A DNA stretch of 57,990 nucleotides from an uncultured Gemmatimonadota bacterium (GTDB taxonomy: Bacteria > Gemmatimonadota > Gemmatimonadetes > Gemmatimonadales > Gemmatimonadaceae), in assembly GCA_902825965.1 (NCBI GenBank), contig CADEDA010000019.1, positions 1 through 57,990 of the forward strand, given 5' to 3'. This document shows, in pieces, positions 46,558-54,678 of this stretch. Both the position numbers and the translations under genes were made by a program. Below the pieces are notes generated by a model that saw only the letters and a program-made list of their open reading frames with translations, had not been told where the DNA came from and did no database searches. Positions within the stretch are counted from its first letter, which is position 1, and the number at the start of each line of letters is the position of its first letter.

Positions 46558-48834
46558 ATGTCGGCGTTCCGATCGACCCTGCGCGCGGCGATGGTCGCCG
46601 CATGCTGTGGCGTGGCGTTCACGCCGCTGCAGGCGCAGGACACAGCGGTGACGGTGTCCGGCCGCGTGGTGGTGGCCGGCAGCGACACGCCCTTGCCTGC
46701 GGCCAACATCCGCATCGTGGAGCTACATCGCGATGCCCGTGCGCATGAGGACGGGACGTTCGTGTTCTCGGCGGTGCCGAGTGGCACGTACGAACTCGTG
46801 GTGCAGCGCATCGGGTATCGGGCGGTGCGGCAGCCGCTCGTCGTCGGGCGCAGCGCCGTCACGGTCACCGTGCGCATGGTGGAGGCGCCGATCCAGTTGG
46901 CCGCCAGCGTGGTGACCGGGCAGATCTCGGAGCGGGGGTCGGTGGATGCGATCACCGCCACCAGCGTGCTGAGCGACGCCAAGCTCGACCGACGCCTCGA
47001 CGGCACGCTGGGCGCGACGGTCGCGGGCACACCGGGCGTCGCGGTGACGTCGATGGGACCGGCCACGGCGCGCCCCGTGCTCCGCGGCATGAGCGGTGAC
47101 CGGGTGCTCATCCTCGAGGACGGCCTGCGGCCGGGTGACCTGTCGAGCACGTCGATGGATCATGCCGTCGCGATGGACCCACTCACCGCGACGAAGGTCG
47201 AGGTGGTGCGTGGCCCGATGTCGTTGCTGTATGGGTCGAGTGCGCTCGGCGGCGTGGTGAACCTCATCCGGCAGGAGGTGCCGTCCACGTTGGCGGAGCA
47301 CCTGCACGGCAGCGTGAGTGTGCAAGCGACGTCGGCGAACGGCGGCGTGACCGCGGGCGGGTTCGGCGAGGCGCCGCTGCTGGGCCTCACTGTGCGCGGT
47401 GAAGCCAGCGGTCGGGTCGCAGGCGACATGCGCACACCCGTGGGTGCGCTGGTCAATACCGACGTGCAATCGGTGAACGGCAGCGTCGGCGCCTCACTGG
47501 TCCGCGATTGGGGCTACACGGGCGTCTCGTACCGGTTCTTCCAGAACGACTACGGCTTGCCGGGAGGCTTCGTCGGGGCGCACCCCGGCGGCGTGGACAT
47601 CACCATGACGCGGCACATGGTGCGGAGCGAGACCGATTGGCATCCGCAGGACGGGCGGTTCGAGAGCGTGAAGGCCAGCCTGAGCTTCACGGACTATGCA
47701 CACTCCGAACTGACCAACAGCGGGAACGTCTCCACGCGGTTCGAGCAACTGATGTCGGTGGGCGAGCTGCAGGTCCGGCACAAGCCGGTGGGCCCGTTCA
47801 CCTCCGGGGCGTTCGGCCTGCGCGCCCAGTACCGCGACATCACCACGGCGGGTGCGCTGCGCACCCCGTCCACCTCGGACTGGTCGGCGGCGGGGTTCGT
47901 GATCGAGGAGGCGGAGCTGGGCAAGCTGCGCCTGCAGGCCGGGGCGCGGTACGACCTCGCGAGGTTCACGCCGCTGGAGTCCGCGTCGGTCACGGTGGAC
48001 GGCGTCGCCATCCCGGCCGCGCCGCGGACCTTCGGTGCACTCTCCGCGTCGTTGGGTGCGTTGTACAAGTTCGACAACGGACTGCGGCTGGGGGCGAGCG
48101 CGAGCCAATCGTACCGCACGCCGGACTTCAACGAGCTGTACTCCGACGGTCCGCACCTCGCGGCCTACTCGTATGACGTCGGCAACCCGCGGATCCGTCG
48201 TGAGACGGGCCGCGGCGCGGAGCTGTTCGGCCGCGTCGAGCGCGAGCGCGTGCGCGTCGAGGTCGCCGCGTTCATGAACCGCATGGACGGCTACATCTTC
48301 CCGCGCAACACCGGCGAGCTCGGTCGCCAGGGCGAGCGCTGGAAGTTCCAGTACAGCAACGAGGACGCGACGCTGGTCGGCGCCGAGGGGGAGCTTGAGT
48401 GGACCCTGGCGCAGCATGTGGTGCTCGACGGGAGTGTGTCGTACGTGCGCGGGGACCTGCGCGGTCCGCGCGACACCGTCCCCGGCATCAACGGCGCGCC
48501 GGACGTGCTGGAATCGTCCTTCCTCCCCCTCATGCCGCCGTTGCACGGTCGCGTGGGTGCGCGCCATGAGACCGCACGCTGGTCGTACGGGGGCGGGCTC
48601 CGCTGGGCCGCCGCGCAGGACCGCCTCGGGGATTTCGAGACCGTGACGGACGCCTACGCGACCGCCGACCTGTTCGTGGGCTGGCGCCTGCTGCTGGGCG
48701 GCCGGCTGCACAGCGTCACCGTCAAGGTGGACAACCTGCTCGACGCGGAGATCCGGGACCATCTCTCGCGCACCAAGACCATCATCCCGGAAATGGGGCG
48801 CAACATCTCGCTCCTGTACCGGGTGCAGTTCTGA
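46558..48834 (+). CDS. TonB-dependent outer-membrane receptor, ZnuD-like
   Basis: 758 residues. A signal peptide ends near PLQAQ. A carboxypeptidase-regulatory-like domain (about 30-110: VSGRVVVAGSDTPLPAANI) precedes the plug (about 115-235: LGATVAGTPGVAVTSMGPAT, RPVLRGMSGDRVLILEDGLR, VRGPMSLLYGSSALGGVVNL). A 22-strand-type barrel ends with Phe. The segment with LPGGFVGAHPGGVDITMTRH and FTDYAHSEL resembles the zinc/haem receptor ZnuD group. It imports a metal complex across the outer membrane using TonB energy. GGAGA precedes the ATG. Confidence 0.9.
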   Translation: MSAFRSTLRAAMVAACCGVAFTPLQAQDTAVTVSGRVVVAGSDTPLPAANIRIVELHRDARAHEDGTFVFSAVPSGTYELVVQRIGYRAVRQPLVVGRSAVTVTVRMVEAPIQLAASVVTGQISERGSVDAITATSVLSDAKLDRRLDGTLGATVAGTPGVAVTSMGPATARPVLRGMSGDRVLILEDGLRPGDLSSTSMDHAVAMDPLTATKVEVVRGPMSLLYGSSALGGVVNLIRQEVPSTLAEHLHGSVSVQATSANGGVTAGGFGEAPLLGLTVRGEASGRVAGDMRTPVGALVNTDVQSVNGSVGASLVRDWGYTGVSYRFFQNDYGLPGGFVGAHPGGVDITMTRHMVRSETDWHPQDGRFESVKASLSFTDYAHSELTNSGNVSTRFEQLMSVGELQVRHKPVGPFTSGAFGLRAQYRDITTAGALRTPSTSDWSAAGFVIEEAELGKLRLQAGARYDLARFTPLESASVTVDGVAIPAAPRTFGALSASLGALYKFDNGLRLGASASQSYRTPDFNELYSDGPHLAAYSYDVGNPRIRRETGRGAELFGRVERERVRVEVAAFMNRMDGYIFPRNTGELGRQGERWKFQYSNEDATLVGAEGELEWTLAQHVVLDGSVSYVRGDLRGPRDTVPGINGAPDVLESSFLPLMPPLHGRVGARHETARWSYGGGLRWAAAQDRLGDFETVTDAYATADLFVGWRLLLGGRLHSVTVKVDNLLDAEIRDHLSRTKTIIPEMGRNISLLYRVQF

Positions 48835-48875
48835 CCCAACGCTCCATTCCACTCCACAACCACAGAGGCATCATC

Positions 48876-49334
48876 ATGGCTGTCTTCTCCGCTTTCACCC
48901 GTCGTCGTTTTGTCACCGCCACCGCCGCGCTGCTCGCCCTGAGCCTCGGCGCCTGCAAGGATTCCACCTCGCCCGAGGAGGAGCCCGAGGTCGTGACCAT
49001 GCGGATCACGCCGGCCGGCGGCGCCGCCGTCACGGTGAGCAGCACGGGTGTCGTCACGGGCACGCTCACGGTCCCGGCCGCGGGCACGCGTGCCTTCACG
49101 GTCGAGTTCCTGAACGCCGCCGGCGCGCCGGATCCGCTGGTGGTCGGCAGCACCTTCCAGGTCTCCGTCACGCCGGCGGCCGGCATCACCTTCGCGCGGA
49201 CGGGCCCCTTCGCCGGGACGCTGACCGCCGGCGCGGCGGGCACGGTGGCGGTGCAGTTCGGTCTCCTGCACATCGAGGAGAACCACAACGACTTCGGTCC
49301 GTTCACCGTGAACGTGTCGGTCGTCGCGCCGTAA
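48876..49334 (+). CDS. Lipoprotein, possibly Tat-exported, downstream of the TonB receptor
   Basis: 152 residues. The N-terminus has a TRRRFVT twin-arginine-like motif (8-14), a hydrophobic stretch and the lipobox SLGAC with Cys27. The mature protein is an all-beta, Thr/Val/Gly-rich domain (MRITPAGGAAVTVSSTGVVT, TVPAAGTRAFTVEFLNAAG). It ends in a His-containing part (LLHIEENHNDFGPFTVNV) that could hold a metal. An AGAGG ribosome-binding site lies before the ATG. Its position suggests a cell-surface or periplasmic partner of the receptor. Confidence 0.75.
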   Translation: MAVFSAFTRRRFVTATAALLALSLGACKDSTSPEEEPEVVTMRITPAGGAAVTVSSTGVVTGTLTVPAAGTRAFTVEFLNAAGAPDPLVVGSTFQVSVTPAAGITFARTGPFAGTLTAGAAGTVAVQFGLLHIEENHNDFGPFTVNVSVVAP

Positions 49335-49368
49335 GCGCCTCAGGCGCGACTCAGGCGCTTACGGCGCG
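49325..49368. terminator. Bidirectional hairpin overlapping the lipoprotein stop codon
   Basis: A 16-base-pair perfect stem (CGCGCCGTAAGCGCCT / AGGCGCTTACGGCGCG) with a 12-base loop includes the TAA stop (49332-49334). It ends two bases before the end of the convergent Mur-ligase gene. Confidence 0.8.
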
Positions 49369-49370
49369 CC

Positions 49371-51023
49371 TCACGCGCGCACGCGCGCCTTCACGCGCTC
49401 GCGTGCGTCGAGTGCGTGTACGGGCAACACCAGCAGGTCCCCGGGCGCCGCCCACCGCAGCAGTCGGTCCACCCCATCCGCTTCGTCGGTGGCGTGGTCG
49501 ATGCGGTCGGGCGGCGCGCCGCATGCGAGGAGTTCGTCGCGCAGGATCGCGGGCACCTCGCCCGGCAGCCGCCCGCGGAGGTAGCCGTCGATGTCCTTGA
49601 GCACCACACGATCGGGCCGGGCCTGCCACGCGGTGCGCGCGAGTTCGCGCACGGCGTCGTCACCGCGGTCGCCGGCCTGACCGAGCAGCAACCCGAGGCG
49701 CCCGTCGCCTCGTGCGGTCGCCGCGGCGTCGAGCAGCGCCCCCAGGCCGTGCGGGTTGTGCGCGTAGTCGATCCAGATGCGCACCCCAGCCCGCTCGAAG
49801 CGCTCGAGGCGTCCGGGATTGTCCTGGTTGGAGCGCCCGAACACGCGCAGTGTGGCGTCGATGAGTGCGGGACTCACGCCGAGTCCCCGCGCGACGTGTG
49901 CCGCGCCGATGGCGTTGGCCACGTTGTGCACTGCGGTCCCGCCGAGCGTGAACGGCATCGCCGCCGGCTCGGGGACGCCGTCACAGGTCTCCTCTACGTG
50001 GAACCAGTCGGTGCGCCCGCGGTGCCGCTCGACGTAGCGCGGGCCGATCTCGCGCAGCGTGGGGTCGCCGGCGTTGAGCACGAGCGTCCCCGTGGCGGCG
50101 AGCGCCTGCGTGACGACGAGCTTGGCCTCGGCAAGGTCCTGCAGCGACTGGATGCCATAGCCCCCGAAGTGGTCGGCGGCGATGTTGGTGACGATGGCGG
50201 CATCCGCGCGCGGCACCGCCAGTCCGCGCCGCAGAAGGCCGCCGCGCGCCGTCTCGAGCACCGCGGCCGTGACGCGCCGGTCACGCAGGACCATGCGCGC
50301 ACCGGCCGGCCCCGACCAGTCGCCGCGCGCCACCTGTTCACCTTCGACGAACACGCCGTCGCTGCAGCAGTACCCCACTGTGTGCCCGGCGCGCTGCAGC
50401 ATCGCCGCGACGAGGCGCACCGTGGTCGTCTTGCCGTTGCTGCCGGTGACGAGGGCGACCGGCACCGGCCGGTGTGCGGACCAATCCACGGACGCGGGGC
50501 TGGGCAGTGCCGCGAGTGGCCACTTGAGGCTGTTGATGCCGTACCCGAGGCTCACCTCGGCCTCGTCGAAGAGCATCGGCGTGTTGGTCACGCTCGCGCG
50601 GGCGGCGAGTGCGACCAGCGTGGGATGCTGCTCCAGCGCGATGTGCTCGCGCAGTGCGGCGAGTGCGGCGGCGTCGTCGATCGGCAGACGGGGCTCGGTG
50701 AGGTCGCCCGTGAGCGCGGCGCGTGCGGCGCCATCGGGCGCGGCGCGCGTCCAGGCCCACTCGTTGACCATCGTGGCGGCGAGCAGCAGGTCGATGGGTG
50801 CGGTGAGCGCGAGGATGCCGCCGCGCGCGGTGGTCCGCACCTGCCACCCCACGGCGCTGGTGAGCCGGTGCACGTACGCACGCCACGCGACGACCTCCGC
50901 CGCCTCACGGCGTGGGGTCAGCGCCGCATCGAGGACGGCACCGGGAGCGTCGAGCCAGAGGGACGGGCCGAAGAGCCGGCGGGAGTCAGTCCAGAGCGGA
51001 GGTGGGGCGGAGGACTCGGTCAC
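49371..51023 (-). CDS. Mur-ligase-type protein paired with cyanophycin synthetase
   Basis: 550 residues starting at GTG 51023, four bases after the cphA stop. Residues 1-180 form an N-terminal region without an ATP-grasp signature (LWTDSRRLFGPSLWLDAPGA ... NSLKWPLAALPSP). Residues 185-545 are a Mur ligase module with GSNGKTTT (194-201), VLETARGGLLRRGLAVPRAD, TNIAADHFGGYGI, and IDYAHNPHGLGALLDA. The module resembles that of CphA (GTNGKTTT, LEIARGGLLRAGMG, DYGHNAHAVDA). It probably forms a peptide bond on cyanophycin or a related dipeptide. It is not CphA1, because the G domain is absent. Exact role not known to me. Confidence 0.8.
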   Translation of the reverse strand: MTESSAPPPLWTDSRRLFGPSLWLDAPGAVLDAALTPRREAAEVVAWRAYVHRLTSAVGWQVRTTARGGILALTAPIDLLLAATMVNEWAWTRAAPDGAARAALTGDLTEPRLPIDDAAALAALREHIALEQHPTLVALAARASVTNTPMLFDEAEVSLGYGINSLKWPLAALPSPASVDWSAHRPVPVALVTGSNGKTTTVRLVAAMLQRAGHTVGYCCSDGVFVEGEQVARGDWSGPAGARMVLRDRRVTAAVLETARGGLLRRGLAVPRADAAIVTNIAADHFGGYGIQSLQDLAEAKLVVTQALAATGTLVLNAGDPTLREIGPRYVERHRGRTDWFHVEETCDGVPEPAAMPFTLGGTAVHNVANAIGAAHVARGLGVSPALIDATLRVFGRSNQDNPGRLERFERAGVRIWIDYAHNPHGLGALLDAAATARGDGRLGLLLGQAGDRGDDAVRELARTAWQARPDRVVLKDIDGYLRGRLPGEVPAILRDELLACGAPPDRIDHATDEADGVDRLLRWAAPGDLLVLPVHALDARERVKARVRA

Positions 51024-51027
51024 CGCG

Positions 51028-53820
51028 TCAGTCGTCGCTCGCGCGCGCGAGGCGCACGCCGCGTTCGTCGCGGACGAGCGACCCCAGCTCGCGCTGCACC
51101 AACTCGGCCGTCGGTTCACTCGGGGTCGGGACCGGGCGCGGCACGGGGTGCTCGGCCGTCACCGGCTTGGCGGCCCCTTCCGGGTGGAAGTGGATGATCT
51201 GCTTCCACGTGCGGACGATCTCGTCGCCGAAGACCAGCACGAGGTCGCCGGCGCGCGCCATGCGCAGGGCGGCGTCCACGGCCTGCTGCTCGTCCGGGAT
51301 CACGGCGATGCGGGCGGCCGGGACGCCGGCCTCCTTGAGCGTGGCCGCGATCATGGTGGGCACCTCGTCGCCGTCGCGGCCGCGGAGCGAGTCGTCGCGA
51401 CGGCAGATGTAGTGGTCGAAACGGTTGGCCACCGCGCGCGCGATCTCGCGGATGTCCTCGTCGCGCCGGTCGCCCGGGCCGGCGACCACCACGATGCGTC
51501 GGCCGCTGACGTCGAGGCGCTCCGCGAGCTGCGCCATCGCGTCCACCGCATGGGCGTTGTGGCCGTAGTCGAGGATGACCTTGAATGGGTGTTCGTTGAA
51601 GACGTTGGTGCGGCCCGGCGCCTGGAAGAACGTCGTGTCGAAGGTGCGCAGGCCCTGGCGGATGGTCTCGAGCTTGAGGCCCATGGAGAAGGCCATCGCG
51701 GCGGCGAACATCGCGTTGCCGACGTTGTGCATCGCCCGGCCTTCCATCGTCGCCGGGATGAGGTGCGTCCACAGCAGCGGGATGTGGGCGCCCTTGTCGT
51801 AGAGCGTGATCATCTGGCCGTTCACGCCGGTCTCGAGCGAGACCGCACGGCCGCCGGCGCGGATGTGCTCGCGGACGAGGGCGTGGGCCGGGTCCATCGT
51901 CACGTAGCAGAGGTGCTTGGCGTCGGTGTACGCCGCCATCTTCAGGCAGAGGGGGTCATCGGCGTTCAGCACCGCGGTGTCGCGTGCGACCTCCACGATG
52001 GTGCGCTTCACCTCGGCCAGGGCCTCGAGCGTGTCGATCCCCTTGAGGCCCAGATGGTCCGAGCGGACGTTCAGCACGGCGCCGACGTCCACGTACCGCG
52101 TGCCCATGCCGGCGCGCAGCAGTCCACCGCGCGCGATCTCGAGGACCGCGACGTCGATGGACGGATCCCCGAGCACGGTGCGCGTCGCGACCGGGCCCGT
52201 CATGTCACCCTCGACCGTGCGCTGTCCGTCGATGTAGACGCCGTCCGTGGTGGTGAGTCCGGGCGTCATGCCGCCCATCTTGCAGATGTGGGCCAGCATG
52301 CGGGACGTCGTGGTCTTGCCGTTGGTGCCGGTGATGGCCGCGATCGGCACGACCGTCGGCGAACCCACCGGGAAGAGCATGTCGATGACCGGCCCGGCCA
52401 CGTCGCGCGGCTTGCCCTCGCTGGGGGCGCTGTGCATGCGGAAGCCGGGCGCGGCGTTCACCTCGCAGATCGCGCCGCCGTGTTTCTTGTAGGACTCGGT
52501 GATGTCGGCACACAGGAAGTCCACGCCGCCGACGTCGAGCCCGATGGCCTGGATCGCGCGGACGGCCATCTCGGCGTTGTCCGGATGGATGACGTCGGTG
52601 ACGTCGGTGGCCGTGCCGCCGGTGGACAGGTTGGCGGTCGAGCGGAGGTAGACGACCTCTCCGGCCGCGGGCACGCTGGCGGCCGTATAGCCGAGTTTCT
52701 CGAGCAGGCGTTCGGCCTGCGCGTCGAGTTCGAGGCGCGTGAGCACCTTCTCGTGCCCGATGCCGCGGCGGGGGTCCTGGTTCACGACGTCGATCAGCTG
52801 GGCGATGCTGCGGCGGCCGTCCCCCACCACGTGACCCGGCGTGCGGCGCGTGGCGGCGACCAGCACGCCGTTCACCACGAGCAGCCGATGGTCATCGCCG
52901 GTGATGTAGCTCTCGACGAGCACCGAGCGCGAGACCTCCTGCGCGGCGGCGAAGGCGCTGCGGACCGCCTCCTCGGTGGTGAGGTGGATCGCGACCGCGC
53001 GACCGTGGTTGCCATTGTAGGGCTTCACGACCACCGGGTATCCGATCCGTTTGGCCGCGCGCACGGCGGCATCGGCGCTTTGCACCAGCTCCTGCTTGGG
53101 TACGGGCAGGCCGAGCATGCCGAGCAGCTTGTTCGTCTCCTCCTTGTCACTCGCGAGCTCCACCGCGATGTGCGAGGTGCGCCCCGTGACGGTCGCCTGG
53201 ATGCGCTGCTGGTACTTGCCGTAGCCGAGCTGGACGAGCGACTGGTTGTTGAGCCGGATCCAGGGGATGCCGCGCTTCTCCGCAGCCTGCACGAGGTTCG
53301 CGGTGCTGGGGCCCAGGGCACGTCGCTGTGCGAAGCGGATGAAGGCCTCGCGTTCGCGTGGCCAGTCGAAGGGCTCCTCCCCGGTCTGGGTGCGCAGTGC
53401 GGGCGGGAGCAGGGAATCGAGGAGCCGCATGGCGAGCTCGCCGGCTTCGAGCCCCTCGTCCTTCTGTTCGTACTCGTAGACCACGTGGTACACGCCGGGG
53501 CGGCCCGCCCCGCGGGTCTTGCCGAACGTGACCTTGATGCCCGCGACGTTCTGCAGCTCGATCGCGACATGCTCGAGCACGTGGCCCAGCCAGGTACCCT
53601 CGTCCTCGGTCATGCGGCGGATGAACCCACCCGGCTCGCCGTAGGAGCAGCCGTGTTCCGCCAGGCCGGGGAGTGCGGCGATCAGGCCACCGGTGAACGC
53701 GGGCCCGAGCTTCGCGGTGGGCCAGTCCTCGAGGGCGCCGAGGTCGAGTTCGAGCCGGATGACCGGGAAGTGGGCATACAGCGAGGGGCCGACGTAGACG
53801 GAGCGGTCGAGGATGCGCAT
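51028..53820 (-). CDS. cphA: Cyanophycin synthetase CphA
   Basis: 930 residues. CphA polymerises Asp and Arg into multi-L-arginyl-poly-L-aspartate using two ATP-dependent sites. The N domain (1-~160) contains the metallopeptidase-like HxxEH motif at 80-84 (GHVLEHVAIELQ), the position of the primer-generating site reported for some CphA1. The ATP-grasp G domain spans about 224-485 (SDKEETNKLLGMLGLPVPKQ, VVVKPYNGNHGRAVAIHL, EVNAAPGFRMH). The M domain follows with GTNGKTTT at 498-505, EIARGGLLRAGMG and VILDYGHNAHAVDAMA. A charged C-terminal tail is added. It lies between cphB and the Mur-ligase gene. Confidence 0.96.
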   Translation of the reverse strand: MRILDRSVYVGPSLYAHFPVIRLELDLGALEDWPTAKLGPAFTGGLIAALPGLAEHGCSYGEPGGFIRRMTEDEGTWLGHVLEHVAIELQNVAGIKVTFGKTRGAGRPGVYHVVYEYEQKDEGLEAGELAMRLLDSLLPPALRTQTGEEPFDWPREREAFIRFAQRRALGPSTANLVQAAEKRGIPWIRLNNQSLVQLGYGKYQQRIQATVTGRTSHIAVELASDKEETNKLLGMLGLPVPKQELVQSADAAVRAAKRIGYPVVVKPYNGNHGRAVAIHLTTEEAVRSAFAAAQEVSRSVLVESYITGDDHRLLVVNGVLVAATRRTPGHVVGDGRRSIAQLIDVVNQDPRRGIGHEKVLTRLELDAQAERLLEKLGYTAASVPAAGEVVYLRSTANLSTGGTATDVTDVIHPDNAEMAVRAIQAIGLDVGGVDFLCADITESYKKHGGAICEVNAAPGFRMHSAPSEGKPRDVAGPVIDMLFPVGSPTVVPIAAITGTNGKTTTSRMLAHICKMGGMTPGLTTTDGVYIDGQRTVEGDMTGPVATRTVLGDPSIDVAVLEIARGGLLRAGMGTRYVDVGAVLNVRSDHLGLKGIDTLEALAEVKRTIVEVARDTAVLNADDPLCLKMAAYTDAKHLCYVTMDPAHALVREHIRAGGRAVSLETGVNGQMITLYDKGAHIPLLWTHLIPATMEGRAMHNVGNAMFAAAMAFSMGLKLETIRQGLRTFDTTFFQAPGRTNVFNEHPFKVILDYGHNAHAVDAMAQLAERLDVSGRRIVVVAGPGDRRDEDIREIARAVANRFDHYICRRDDSLRGRDGDEVPTMIAATLKEAGVPAARIAVIPDEQQAVDAALRMARAGDLVLVFGDEIVRTWKQIIHFHPEGAAKPVTAEHPVPRPVPTPSEPTAELVQRELGSLVRDERGVRLARASDD

Positions 53821-53835
53821 GCCCCTAAGGTGCAG

Positions 53836-54678
53836 CTAGCTCTTCCCCACCGCGAGGGTGCCGGCGGAAGCCTCGCGACTGTGCAGGTTGAACGTGTTGC
53901 CGCGGATGAGCACGTGCATGGTCAGGCCCAGCATCGAGACGGGGTCGTTGGCGCCGGCCTGGTCCATCGACGAGAACTTGAGGTGCTCCGCGTCCACCAC
54001 CGTGAGCGTGCCGCTGCCCTCCACCTCGACGGTCTGGTCCGGCCCGATGAATGCGGCGGTGTCCTCGTCCAGTCCCAATCCGATGAGGAACGGGTTGAAG
54101 GCGAGGGCGGTGATGAGCCGGCCCAGCCGGTTGCGCTGCGTGAAGTGCTGGTCGATCACCACGCGATTGGTGAGTCCGAGGCCCGGGGCCAGTGTCACGG
54201 AGCCGGCGTGCGGCGTCACGTTGTCCTCGCCGAACGCGATCATGTGCTCGGAGAGGAAACTCGCGCCGGCGCTGGTGCCGGCGATGTGGGCGCCGTGTGC
54301 ATTGCGCTCGCGGAGCATACGCGCCACGTCGGTGCCGCCGATGAGCGTGGACAACCGCAACTGGTTGCCGCCGGTGAGGAAGATGCCGTCACAGTCCGCG
54401 ATCTGCGCGAGGCGGCCCGGCTCGTACGCGTCGCGGCGGGTGTCGAAGTCGAGCACGTGCACCTCTGCCGCGCCGAGGTCCGAGAACAGGCGCTGATAGC
54501 GCGCGCCGGTGTCCTCGAGCTTGGACGCGGTAGGGATCACCATCAGCCGTGCGTCCCGGCCGCCGCAGAGCTGCACGAAGCGGTCGAGGATCACCGGATT
54601 GTGTTCCTTCTGCTCCCCGCCACCGATGGGGATGATGTACCCACGCGCCCCGCCAGCGGGCACCTTGGACGGACTCAT
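53836..54678 (-). CDS. cphB: Cyanophycinase CphB
   Basis: 280-residue serine peptidase of family S51. It cuts cyanophycin to beta-Asp-Arg dipeptides. Motifs are GYIIPIGGGEQKEHNPVILD, VIPTASK, FLTGGNQLRLSTLIGG, the nucleophile Ser136 in HIAGTSAGASFLSEHM, and TLAPGLGLTNRVVIDQHFTQ, RNRLGRLI. Its start overlaps the isoaspartyl dipeptidase stop by four bases (ATGA). No signal peptide is present, as expected for a cytoplasmic storage polymer. Confidence 0.95.
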   Translation of the reverse strand: MSPSKVPAGGARGYIIPIGGGEQKEHNPVILDRFVQLCGGRDARLMVIPTASKLEDTGARYQRLFSDLGAAEVHVLDFDTRRDAYEPGRLAQIADCDGIFLTGGNQLRLSTLIGGTDVARMLRERNAHGAHIAGTSAGASFLSEHMIAFGEDNVTPHAGSVTLAPGLGLTNRVVIDQHFTQRNRLGRLITALAFNPFLIGLGLDEDTAAFIGPDQTVEVEGSGTLTVVDAEHLKFSSMDQAGANDPVSMLGLTMHVLIRGNTFNLHSREASAGTLAVGKS

